From: PBB1 sp040400875
Lineage (GTDB): Bacteria; Pseudomonadota; Gammaproteobacteria; Burkholderiales; Burkholderiaceae_C
Direction of reading: 5' to 3'
NCBI GenBank assembly: GCA_040400875.1
Contig: JBBAPK010000038.1
Span: forward strand, 1 to 27,148
Length of the DNA: 27,148 nucleotides
Below the pieces are notes generated by a model that did not search any database, was not told where the DNA came from, and worked only from the letters and a program-made list of their open reading frames with translations. Shown piece by piece: positions 1 to 8,788 of this stretch (the first letter of the stretch is position 1; every line of letters starts with the position of its first letter). The translations under genes and the position numbers were made by a program.

Positions 1-268
1 ACGGGTTCTGGAACACCCGCCCGATGTAGCGCGCGCGCTGGTGCTCTTCAAAGCGCGTGACGTTGGTGCCGTCGATGTGGATCGAGCCCTCGTCCACCGC
101 GAAGCTGCCTGCCACCGCGTTGAGCAGCGTCGACTTGCCCGAGCCGTTGGTGCCCAGCACGATCATGAAGGAGCCTTCTTCGAGCGTGAGGCTCACGCCC
201 TGCAGCGAGCGGACCTCATTGACCGTGCCCGGGTTGAAGGTCTTGCGGATGTCGCGCAGCTCAAGCAC
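1..268 (-). CDS. ABC transporter ATP-binding protein (partial)
   Basis: This is the N-terminal part of an ABC ATPase; the remainder lies beyond the left edge. About 89 residues are visible. They include a Walker A motif (GTNGSGKST) and end just after the Q-loop (VFQNP). The start is a GTG at 268-266, preceded by a GGGAG ribosome binding site. It overlaps the end of the permease gene by 8 bases, so the two are translationally coupled. The protein should energise the importer formed with the upstream permease and substrate-binding protein. Signature motif, Walker B and H-loop are outside the window, so activity cannot be judged. The substrate is unknown. Confidence 0.93.
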   Translation of the reverse strand, partial: MLELRDIRKTFNPGTVNEVRSLQGVSLTLEEGSFMIVLGTNGSGKSTLLNAVAGSFAVDEGSIHIDGTNVTRFEEHQRARYIGRVFQNP

Positions 269-1202
269 GGGCAGCTCCCGGCGACGGCTTGCGGCGCAGC
301 TTGACGATCAACACGGGCGATACCAGTGCGATCAGCACGAAGGCTGCTGTGATCAGCTTGAGGTCATTGGGCTCCAGGCCCATGCGCAGTGCCACGGCCA
401 CCAGCAGACGAAACAGCACCGCGCCGAGGATGGTGCCGATCACCAGATGACTCAGCCGTCGCGAGCCGGTGAGCGCTTCACCCAGAATCACGCTGGCCAG
501 TCCGGTGACGATCATGCCGATGCCCATCTGGACATCGGCAAAGCCCTGACACTGGGCCAGCAGCGCACCTGACAGCGCGGCTACCGCATTGGCAAGCGCC
601 AGGCCCAGCGTCTTCATCGTGCCGTCGTTGACGCCGAGCGCGCGAATCATCTGGCTGTTGTCGCCGGTGGCACGCATCGCCAGGCCGATGTGGGTGCCGA
701 AGAACGCCAGCAGCACCACCACCAGCAGCGCCACGATCACGATGGAGGCCAGCAGGATGGACAGATCGTGCACTGGCACCTTCCAGCCGAACACCAGCAG
801 CGTTTCCGCGCCGCCGGCCAGGCTGCTGCCCAGTGCATTGGCCTCGGTGGCGAAGGTGTGCGAGTTCGACAGCGACAGGTTGCTGCCGCCCATCACGCGC
901 AGATTGATCGAATACAGCGCCGTCATCACGAGAATGCCCGCCAGCAGGTCGTTGATCTTGAAGCGGTTGTGGGTGATACCGGTGACCGTGCCGGCCACCG
1001 CACCGGCCAGCACCGCCGCCAGCGTGGCGGTCAGCGGGCTGCTGCCGCCAATGATGAGGATCGCCGCGACCGCCGCGCCCAGGGTGAAGCTGCCCTCGCA
1101 GGTCAGGTCGGGAAAGTTGAACACCCGAAAGCTGATGAACACGCTCAGGCCGAGCAGCGACAACAGCACGCCGATCGTCAGCGCTCCCAGCAGCAGGCTC
1201 AT
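261..1202 (-). CDS. ABC transporter permease, LivH/BPD_transp_2-like
   Basis: A 313-residue, strongly hydrophobic inner-membrane protein with about eight to nine predicted membrane segments. Its layout resembles the branched-chain amino acid/ribose-type permeases (BPD_transp_2) that accompany ABC_sub_bind substrate-binding proteins. The ATG at 1202 was chosen because it forms an ATGA overlap with the stop of the STAS-domain gene; the open frame extends 12 codons further upstream inside that gene. It ends in a basic tail (KLRRKPS). It should form the membrane channel for the ATPase encoded next. Related permease-SBP-ATPase sets have been linked to tryptophan or other amino-acid uptake (TrpXYZ type), but the substrate here cannot be read from sequence. 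Confidence 0.9.
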   Translation of the reverse strand: MSLLLGALTIGVLLSLLGLSVFISFRVFNFPDLTCEGSFTLGAAVAAILIIGGSSPLTATLAAVLAGAVAGTVTGITHNRFKINDLLAGILVMTALYSINLRVMGGSNLSLSNSHTFATEANALGSSLAGGAETLLVFGWKVPVHDLSILLASIVIVALLVVVLLAFFGTHIGLAMRATGDNSQMIRALGVNDGTMKTLGLALANAVAALSGALLAQCQGFADVQMGIGMIVTGLASVILGEALTGSRRLSHLVIGTILGAVLFRLLVAVALRMGLEPNDLKLITAAFVLIALVSPVLIVKLRRKPSPGAARA

Positions 1203-2452
1203 GGTGGTGATGCCCCGAAAGTGAGAGGCGCGACCCACAGGGCACCCCGGATGAAGCGGCTTTCCTCGGGCGCTTGCGCATCCCGGTCATCACACAGCAG
1301 GTGCAGCACGGTTTGCGCCGATTCGCTGCCGATGAAGGGCTTGATGGCGCGCTGCAGTTCGATCAGTCCTTCGGGCAGCGGCTTGTAGCGAAACGGCACC
1401 GCGTGGACATGACCGAGCGGGCTGCCCGCCAACCCCGTCGCGCGCAGAAACGGTGACAAGGCTGCGGGGCAACGGGCCTCGTGGGCGACCACCCCGGCGG
1501 CGATCACCATCGAGCCGGCATCGAGCCGTTCGGTGGAAAACGACAGCCACTGGCGCATGGCCGGGAAACCCCAGGGCGCATCGGCTTGCGCGCCGGCGGC
1601 CGGCGACCGGCGCAGCGCCGCGCCGATCAGGCCGCCCGATTCGGCCGCGATGGCGATGCACGCGGCAGGCGCATCCACCAGCGCGAGTGCGGCTTGCGTC
1701 AGTTCGGTCAGCCCGGTGGGCTGTTGCGCGTCAATGCACTCGAAACGCACCAGATGGCCGAACTGCCCATCGCACGCCAAGCTGTACAACGACTGGATCT
1801 CAGGCACGTAGCCGCCTTCGGCCATCAGAAAATCGCATTGGGTCGAGCCATTGCCAGGCAGACACACGGCCGATCCGCCCAGCGCCATGAACTCGCCGAA
1901 ATCGTTGCGGCATTCGTCGAAGCTGCCGCCCAACGCGCCCAGGCCGATCGCGAGCGTTGACGGCGGCAGGCTCAGGCGCTGGCAATCGTCGGCCGTGAAC
2001 TGACAGCCGTCGAGCCGGGCCGGGTCGCCCTGGGTGCGGCACACCATGCCGCCACCGCCCAGATCGAAGACCTCAAAGCGCGTCGTTGCGCTGGCATGCT
2101 TGCGCCCCCCATTCGGTGCGCGGCTTGCGTCAGCGTTGGCAGACGGCGCGGGCGCAGGCGTGAAAAATTTCAGCAGGCCCGCCAGCCTAAGGATGTCGCC
2201 CACCTGCGGCGACGGGTTCTGGATGGCGAAGCTGCCGTCCAGCGCCTTGAACTTCTTGTGAAAGTTCATCAGCACACGGATGCCCACCGAGCTCAGGAAG
2301 ACGGTGGCGGCCATGTCCAGCGTGATGTGATGCTGGCCCAGTCTCAGCCGTGAGTCGAGCTCGCGGCTGAGGTGATCGGCCCAGCGGCCATCGAGCCGGC
2401 CTGCCAGCCGCACGATGGTGCGTTCGCCGAGTTGTTCCGAGGTGATGTCCAT
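1199..2452 (-). CDS. STAS-domain protein with uncharacterised C-terminal region
   Basis: A 417-residue protein. Residues 1 to about 98 form a STAS (anti-sigma-factor antagonist-like) domain: the segment FLSSVGIRVL matches the SpoIIAA/RsbV phosphorylation loop, with Ser55 in the position of the phosphorylated serine. A linker rich in Ala, Pro and Ser (about 99-120) leads to a roughly 300-residue region I cannot assign. That region has Gly-rich segments near its start (DLGGGG, GLGALGG) and no obvious membrane segment. The gene sits 20 bp after the substrate-binding protein gene and overlaps the permease by ATGA. This suggests a cytoplasmic regulator of the transporter, comparable in principle to MlaB on MlaF, or a signalling output sensing transport. 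Neither role is demonstrated. Confidence 0.85.
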   Translation of the reverse strand: MDITSEQLGERTIVRLAGRLDGRWADHLSRELDSRLRLGQHHITLDMAATVFLSSVGIRVLMNFHKKFKALDGSFAIQNPSPQVGDILRLAGLLKFFTPAPAPSANADASRAPNGGRKHASATTRFEVFDLGGGGMVCRTQGDPARLDGCQFTADDCQRLSLPPSTLAIGLGALGGSFDECRNDFGEFMALGGSAVCLPGNGSTQCDFLMAEGGYVPEIQSLYSLACDGQFGHLVRFECIDAQQPTGLTELTQAALALVDAPAACIAIAAESGGLIGAALRRSPAAGAQADAPWGFPAMRQWLSFSTERLDAGSMVIAAGVVAHEARCPAALSPFLRATGLAGSPLGHVHAVPFRYKPLPEGLIELQRAIKPFIGSESAQTVLHLLCDDRDAQAPEESRFIRGALWVAPLTFGASPP

Positions 2453-2472
2453 GGTCTGTGGGTGCCCGAGGT

Positions 2473-3576
2473 TCAGCGGCTGGCCGCGGGTGCCGCCGCG
2501 CTAGTGACCGGCGCGACGAGCGCGCCGCCCTTGCGGTGCTCGCCGGCATCGTCGATCCACCGGCCGGCGCGCGCGAGCAACTCGGGCGAGACTTGCCAGT
2601 TACCGCGCAGACCCTTCAAGGCGGTGAGGTTGAGCGACAGTGTTTCGGGCACATGGTTGGACACCGGGGTCTTGGCGATGTCGGCCCCGGAGAGCACCTG
2701 GCCAGCGAGCACGCCCACGTCATGACCCACCTCGGAAAAATTGGCGCCCAGATCGAACAAGCTGCCCTTGCGCACATTCGGCGGGATGATGGTGAACACC
2801 GGAATGCGATCGGCCCGGGCCACCGACACCATGGTGTCTATGGCCACCAGCACCACCTGATCCCCGGTGATCAGGAAAGCATCGATGCCGCGGGCGATCA
2901 GCGACTTGGCGGCCATGCCCACGGCCGATGAGTTCTCGGCATCGGCCTCGAGCAGCTCGATGCCGAGCTCCTGGCAGGCCTTACGCGCATCGGCGGTGTA
3001 GAGCTGCGAGTTGATCTCGGCGCTGTGCCAGACCATGCCGACGCGGCGCAGCCCGGGGTTGATCTCGCGTGCCAGCCGCAATGCATCGGCCACCGGGAAG
3101 AAGGTGCTGATGCCGGTCATGTAAGGCGGGTGATCGAGCGGATCGGTGGCGCTCACGCCCACACCCGACGAAGCCGCATTGGCCACCGTGCCGTACACAT
3201 GCTTGACCTTGCTTTGCTTGTTGGCATTGGCCACCGCCTGCAGCGACACCGTGCTGGCTGACAGCACCAGGTCGAACGATCCATTGGTGACCTGCTTGGC
3301 GATGTCGTTGGCCGTGGGCAGGTCGCCTTGCGCGTTGTAGAACTTCAAGCTGACGGTCTTGCCGTCAACGAAGCCCTGGCTGGCCATGCCTTCCACGTAA
3401 CCGCGAACGGCATCGTCCATCACGGCTTGCGACACGTGCTGCACGATGGCCACCCGCGGCATGGCCGACACCGACTTGCGGCCGCTGTCGTCGAGTGCCA
3501 GCAGGCCGACGCTGACCAGCACGATCAGCGCGATGCCCAGCAGCAGCGGTCTGACAAAGGCGAAGAGGGCTTTCAT
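2473..3576 (-). CDS. ABC transporter substrate-binding protein (ABC_sub_bind-like)
   Basis: A 367-residue protein with an N-terminal hydrophobic helix at about residues 9-27, then the segment RVAIVQHVSQ typical of the ABC_sub_bind (PF04392) fold. The two lobes follow, with conserved-looking stretches such as GTVANAAS and GMVWHSAEINS. No lipobox cysteine follows the hydrophobic helix, so it is either a cleaved periplasmic protein or a membrane-anchored binding protein, not an obvious lipoprotein. It lies 27 bp after lysS on the same strand and 20 bp before the STAS gene, so all five minus-strand genes may share a transcript. No strong Shine-Dalgarno sequence precedes the ATG. The ligand is unknown. 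Confidence 0.88.
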   Translation of the reverse strand: MKALFAFVRPLLLGIALIVLVSVGLLALDDSGRKSVSAMPRVAIVQHVSQAVMDDAVRGYVEGMASQGFVDGKTVSLKFYNAQGDLPTANDIAKQVTNGSFDLVLSASTVSLQAVANANKQSKVKHVYGTVANAASSGVGVSATDPLDHPPYMTGISTFFPVADALRLAREINPGLRRVGMVWHSAEINSQLYTADARKACQELGIELLEADAENSSAVGMAAKSLIARGIDAFLITGDQVVLVAIDTMVSVARADRIPVFTIIPPNVRKGSLFDLGANFSEVGHDVGVLAGQVLSGADIAKTPVSNHVPETLSLNLTALKGLRGNWQVSPELLARAGRWIDDAGEHRKGGALVAPVTSAAAPAASR

Positions 3577-3603
3577 GGGCGGATGGTGGGGCGCGGGCTG
3601 GCT

Positions 3604-5142
<1,539 letters not shown>

Positions 5143-5168
5143 GATCGGGTCGTCTGGTGGCGTTTCGG

Positions 5169-5174
5169 ATTCTA
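5169..5174 (-). promoter_or_regulatory. Candidate -10 box for lysS
   Basis: TAGAAT on the minus strand matches TATAAT at five of six positions and lies 26 nt before the lysS ATG at 5142, predicting a leader of about 20 nt. No clear -35 hexamer is found at 16-18 nt spacing. It supports the shorter lysS start. Confidence 0.5.
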
Positions 5175-5199
5175 GGTGGCGACCCGGGGGTGGCGTGCC

Positions 5200-5205
5200 T
5201 AGAAT
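5200..5205 (+). promoter_or_regulatory. Candidate -10 box for the glycan operon
   Basis: TAGAAT followed by 7 nt and then the ATG at 5213. Transcription would begin at or next to the start codon, implying a leaderless or nearly leaderless mRNA. The -35 region is weak (TGGCGA-like at suitable distance) and falls against the lysS -10 box, so polymerases at the two promoters would compete. Confidence 0.45.
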
Positions 5206-5212
5206 CCGGGTC

Positions 5213-5797
5213 ATGCTGATTCATCCAACGGCCGTCATCGACGATGGTGCGCAACTGGGCGCTGGTACCCAAGTCTTGCACTTTGCCCGGGTCTGTTCTG
5301 GCGCGCGCGTCGGCAGCGATTGCTCGGTGGGCCAGGGTGTCTACATCGGGGACCGTGTGCGCATCGGCCGCCGTGTGCGCATCCAGAACAACGTGTCGAT
5401 GCACGACACGGTGACGCTCGAAGACGAGGTCTTTTGCGGGCCGAGCGTGGTCTTCACCAACGTATTCAACCCCCGTGCCACCTCAGAGCAACGGCCTGAT
5501 GTGCGCGCGACCTTGATCCGCCACGGCGCCACGTTGGGTGCCAACAGCACCGTGCTGTGCGGCACCACCGTCGGGCGCCACGCCTTCGTCGGCGCGGGTG
5601 CGGTGGTCAGCCGCGATGTGCCCGACTTTGCGCTGGTGGTGGGCGTGCCGGCGCGGCAGATCGGCTGGGTCAGCCGTCAGGGCGAGCCGCTCACGCTGCC
5701 GATCAAGGGGCAGGGCGAGGCGTTGTGCTCGGTGAGCGGCGAGCGCTACTTGCTGCGCGATGGGATGTGCGTTCTGGCCAGCGAGATCACGGCTTGA
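5213..5797 (+). CDS. WbpD/WlbB-like hexapeptide-repeat N-acetyltransferase
   Basis: A 194-residue left-handed beta-helix acyltransferase. Repeated hexapeptides run from about residue 5 to 155. The block IQNNVSMHD, the segment EDEVFCGPSVVFTNVFNPR and the end VVGVPARQIGW closely match WbpD/WlbB, which acetylate the 3-amino group of UDP-2-acetamido-3-amino-glucuronate using acetyl-CoA. The remaining enzymes of that route (WbpA-, WbpB-type dehydrogenases) are not in the window, so the true substrate may be a different amino sugar, for example the product of the DegT aminotransferase at 11346 or a dTDP-3-amino sugar. The ATG at 5213 is the first codon of the family-conserved part; no Shine-Dalgarno sequence precedes it. 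First gene of a tightly packed operon. Confidence 0.88.
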   Translation: MLIHPTAVIDDGAQLGAGTQVLHFARVCSGARVGSDCSVGQGVYIGDRVRIGRRVRIQNNVSMHDTVTLEDEVFCGPSVVFTNVFNPRATSEQRPDVRATLIRHGATLGANSTVLCGTTVGRHAFVGAGAVVSRDVPDFALVVGVPARQIGWVSRQGEPLTLPIKGQGEALCSVSGERYLLRDGMCVLASEITA

Positions 5798-5803
5798 GTT
5801 GCC

Positions 5804-7072
5804 GTGGCGCCTGACCCCGGGATCTTCAAGCCGACATTGACGCTGCTGGCCGGCGGGGCGCTGGCCCAGGCCCTGCCGCTGCTGCTCGCGCCGCTGCTCA
5901 CGCGGCTTTATACGCCCGAGCAGTTCGGCCACTACACCCTGATCGCGGCGGTGGCGGTCAATGTAGGCGTGATCGCCTGCGCTCGTTATGAATATGCGCT
6001 GCCGCTGGAAGCCGACGCTCAACGCGCGCGAGCGCTGCTCGCCCTGTGCTTGCGGGTGTTGCTGGTGGTGAGCCTGCTGTGCGTGCCGGTGGCCTGGGCG
6101 CTGAGCTGGGGCCAGCCGGCGTCGGGCTGGCTGTGGCTGCCTGCGGTGGTGGCGACTGCCGGCGCGGCCCAATGCCTGACGATGTGGGCCACTCGGGCCC
6201 AGCGCTTTGGCGCCTTGGCGGGTGCACGCGTCTTGCAGTACGGCGGCGCGGCGTTGGCACAAGCCGGCGCCGGGTTCAGCGCGCCGGCGGCCGCGCTGAG
6301 CGGGCAAGGCCTGATCGCCGCGCCAGTGCTGGCCAACCTGGCCACGCTCGCCTTTTTGCACCGGCCGGCGCCCGACGGCGGCTGGCGATCGCTGTGGCGC
6401 TTGCCGCGCGCCGAGTGGCTGGCGGCCGCGCGCGAGCAGCGCAGCTTTCCGCTGCTCAATGCGCCGCATGCTTTCAATGGCGCGCTGCAAGACACCCTCA
6501 CGGTGCTGCTGCTGACCTGGTGGTCGGGCGATGCGGCAGTGGGCTACTGGGGTCTGGCCATGCGTTGCCTGAAAGCACCCGCCACGCTGGTGGGCGGTGC
6601 GGTGTCGCAGGTGCTTTATCCCCGGCTTGCGAGCAGCGGGCCCGCCGAGTCGCGCCGCGCCGTGCGGCAGGTGATGGCGATGCTGCTGCTGATCGGCATG
6701 GCGCTGGCGGTGCTGCTGATGGTGGCCGGGCCCGCGCTGTTTGCAGCGCTGTTCGGCGAGCCGTGGCGCGAGGCGGGCGAGCTCTCGCGTGCACTGGCGC
6801 CTTACATCGCCATGCACTTCGTGGCCTCTCCGCTGGCGGTGGTCACGCTGGCCTGGAAAGCCCAGGGCTGGGCGTTGCGTGTGGCGTTGGTCGGCCAGGT
6901 GATGTTTCTGGCGGCGGTGGCCATCGGGCTGCACTTCGGCGGTTTGCAGGGTGCGGCCTGGGCGGTGTCGGCGGCGATGCTGCCGTATTTCGGGTTCTAC
7001 TTCTGGTCGCTGGCTCGCTGGCCGCTGCCTGAGTCCGAGTCCGCGCCGAATGCATCGACGAATCAGACCTGA
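5804..7072 (+). CDS. Wzx-like polysaccharide flippase (MOP superfamily)
   Basis: A 422-residue integral membrane protein with about 12 hydrophobic segments. Its N-terminal LLLAPLLTRLYTPEQFGHYTL is typical of O-antigen/polysaccharide flippases of the Wzx/RfbX group. It would move undecaprenyl-diphosphate-linked glycans across the inner membrane. The GTG at 5804 must be the start, because the stop of the previous gene lies in the same frame only three codons upstream and no other start codon intervenes. Spacing is 6 bp from the wbpD-like gene and 4 bp to the next acetyltransferase gene. Family assignment rests on hydrophobic pattern and the N-terminal signature; the transported glycan is not known. 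Confidence 0.85.
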   Translation: MAPDPGIFKPTLTLLAGGALAQALPLLLAPLLTRLYTPEQFGHYTLIAAVAVNVGVIACARYEYALPLEADAQRARALLALCLRVLLVVSLLCVPVAWALSWGQPASGWLWLPAVVATAGAAQCLTMWATRAQRFGALAGARVLQYGGAALAQAGAGFSAPAAALSGQGLIAAPVLANLATLAFLHRPAPDGGWRSLWRLPRAEWLAAAREQRSFPLLNAPHAFNGALQDTLTVLLLTWWSGDAAVGYWGLAMRCLKAPATLVGGAVSQVLYPRLASSGPAESRRAVRQVMAMLLLIGMALAVLLMVAGPALFAALFGEPWREAGELSRALAPYIAMHFVASPLAVVTLAWKAQGWALRVALVGQVMFLAAVAIGLHFGGLQGAAWAVSAAMLPYFGFYFWSLARWPLPESESAPNASTNQT

Positions 7073-7076
7073 CGTC

Positions 7077-7709
7077 ATGACGACTTGCGCATCGCTTTTT
7101 CGCCGCATCTGGCAGCCGCTGAAGACGTTGTTGTCGAGGCTGTTTGGGCCGCACACGGTGTGGGGCTACGTGCGCAGCGATGGTGTTTATCTGCCCGACA
7201 CCCGCATCAGCAACCACAGCCAGATCGTCGCGCCCGAGCGGCTCGACATCGGAGACCACGTCTACATCGGCCACTTCAGCGTGCTCGATGCCTCGGGCGG
7301 TCTGCACATCGGCGAGGGCTGCCAGATCGCCGGCTTCAGCGGCATCTACACGCACTCGAGCCACGTGGCCATCCGCTTGTACGGCCGCGAATACGCCCGC
7401 ACCGAACACAAGCAGGCGTACTTCGAAGCGCCGGTGCGCATCGGTGCGTACAGCTTTGTGGGCACGCACTGCGTGGTGCTGCCCGGCGCGGTGATCGGGC
7501 GCGGCAGCCTGGTGGTCGCGCAGTCGGTGGTCAAGGGCGAGTTCCCGGACTTCGCCTTTCTGGCCGGCAACCCGGCGCAGGTGGTGGGCGACACGCGTGA
7601 GATCGACGAGCCCTGGCTGCAGCGGCACCCCGAGCTGCGAGAGCACCACGAGGCCTGGGTCAGGGGCACGGCCAAGGCCACGTCCGCAGCGCAGGCGCTC
7701 AAGCCGTGA
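7077..7709 (+). CDS. Hexapeptide-repeat acyltransferase (WbbJ/MAT-like)
   Basis: A 210-residue acyltransferase with left-handed beta-helix repeats (SNHSQIVAPERLDIGDHVYIG, and later VRIGAYSFVGTHCVVLPGAVIG) and the usual closing segment LAGNPAQVVG. The insertion holding HSSH before the last coils is in the position where maltose/galactoside O-acetyltransferases carry catalytic histidines. It probably acetylates a sugar of the glycan, by O- or N-transfer; sequence alone does not tell which. It differs from the WbpD-like enzyme in lacking that family's FTNV-type segment. ATG start 4 bp after the flippase; its stop overlaps the GTG of the next gene. Confidence 0.83.
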   Translation: MTTCASLFRRIWQPLKTLLSRLFGPHTVWGYVRSDGVYLPDTRISNHSQIVAPERLDIGDHVYIGHFSVLDASGGLHIGEGCQIAGFSGIYTHSSHVAIRLYGREYARTEHKQAYFEAPVRIGAYSFVGTHCVVLPGAVIGRGSLVVAQSVVKGEFPDFAFLAGNPAQVVGDTREIDEPWLQRHPELREHHEAWVRGTAKATSAAQALKP

Positions 7710-8788
7710 GCCTGCCCCACCTGTGCCTGCTCGGCGACGCCAACAGCGTGCACCTGCAGCGCTGGGCGCGCGAGATGATCGTGCGTGGCTTTCGCGTCTC
7801 GGTGGTCACGGCACGTCCGCATCCCATCCCCGGCGTCAAGCAGTGTGTGCTGTCGCCGGTGCGCCGCTCGGTCGACTGGCTGCGCCGCGTGGGCGAGGCG
7901 CGCCGCTTCGTCGAGCATCTGGCGCCCGACATCGTGCACGCGCACTACATCAGCAGCTACGGCTACCTCGCGGCGCGCTGCGGCCGTCACCCGCTGGTGA
8001 TGACGGCCTGGGGCAGCGACTTGCTGCTCACGCCCCGCCACAGCACGCTCATGCGCTGGCTTACGGGCTGGACGCTGCGCCGCGCGGATCTGATCACCGG
8101 CGACTCGCTAGATCTGGTCGCCGCCGCGCGGGCGTATCGGCCGCGAGCGCCGGTGCATTGCATCCACTGGGGTGCCGACACCGCGAAGTTCAAACCTGCG
8201 CCGTGGGCCGACAAGCCGGCCTTCGACATCGCCAGCCTGCGCTCGTGGGAGCCCAACTACCGCATCGACACGCTGGTCGGCGCCGTGGGCCTGTTGCGCC
8301 AGATGCAGCCTGAAGCGCCGGTGCATCTGCACTTGCTCGGTGGCGGCAGCGGCGAGGCTGCGTTGCGCGAACAGGTGCGATCGCTCGGGCTGAGCGATCG
8401 GGTGACGTTCCATGGCCGAGTGGACGACGCCGGCATGCTGGCGGTGTTGTCGCGCTGCAAGGTGTCGGTGTCGGTGCCGGCAAGCGATGCGACCTCGGTG
8501 GCGTTGCTTGAAAGCATGGCCTGCGGCTTGGCGGTGGTGGCCAGCGACCTGCCGGCCAATCGCGAATGGTTGTCGGGTGCGGACGACCTGCTGGTGAGCG
8601 CCGGCGACGCCACCGCGCTGGCGCGCGCGCTGCAAACCTTGCTGCAAGACGATGTGCGCGCGCAGCAGCTCGGTGCGATCAACCTCGAGCGCATCACGCG
8701 CGACGGTCAGCGCGCCGCGCAGATGGACGCGATGGCCGGTCTCTATCGCGAGTTGCTGGCGCCGGTCGCTGCGTCGAGGCAGGTGTGA
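7706..8788 (+). CDS. Glycosyltransferase family 4 (GT-B fold)
   Basis: A 360-residue cytoplasmic or membrane-associated glycosyltransferase. The N-terminal half has VHAHYISSYGYLAA and TAWGSDLL, typical of GT4 acceptor domains. The C-terminal half has LHLLGGGSGE and the donor-binding segment with paired acidic residues (ALLESMACG then LPANREW), the EX7E-like element of retaining GT4 enzymes. It should add a sugar to the lipid-linked glycan; donor and linkage are unknown. The GTG start at 7706 overlaps the preceding stop as GTGA, indicating translational coupling, and its own stop shares one base with the next ATG. Confidence 0.88.
   Translation: MSLPHLCLLGDANSVHLQRWAREMIVRGFRVSVVTARPHPIPGVKQCVLSPVRRSVDWLRRVGEARRFVEHLAPDIVHAHYISSYGYLAARCGRHPLVMTAWGSDLLLTPRHSTLMRWLTGWTLRRADLITGDSLDLVAAARAYRPRAPVHCIHWGADTAKFKPAPWADKPAFDIASLRSWEPNYRIDTLVGAVGLLRQMQPEAPVHLHLLGGGSGEAALREQVRSLGLSDRVTFHGRVDDAGMLAVLSRCKVSVSVPASDATSVALLESMACGLAVVASDLPANREWLSGADDLLVSAGDATALARALQTLLQDDVRAQQLGAINLERITRDGQRAAQMDAMAGLYRELLAPVAASRQV

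Larger units (their letters stand above)
5166..5208. repeat. 11-bp perfect inverted repeat between lysS and the glycan operon
   Basis: The arms CGGATTCTAGG (5166-5176) and CCTAGAATCCG (5198-5208) are exact reverse complements separated by 21 nt. Each arm contains TAGAAT reading away from the centre, a good -10 hexamer for the divergent genes lysS and the wbpD-like gene. The symmetry may be two mirror-image promoters, a regulator site, or both. Confidence 0.8.

Noticed and set aside
5143..5214. 24-codon N-terminal extension of lysS
   Set aside because: It would begin upstream of the predicted lysS -10 box and overlap the divergent gene's ATG; the sequence is not conserved LysRS material.
5483..7156. 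557-codon open frame on the minus strand over the flippase gene
   Set aside because: Composition is Arg/Gln/His-rich with no recognisable motif, typical of GC-rich antisense shadow frames; the plus strand holds the flippase.
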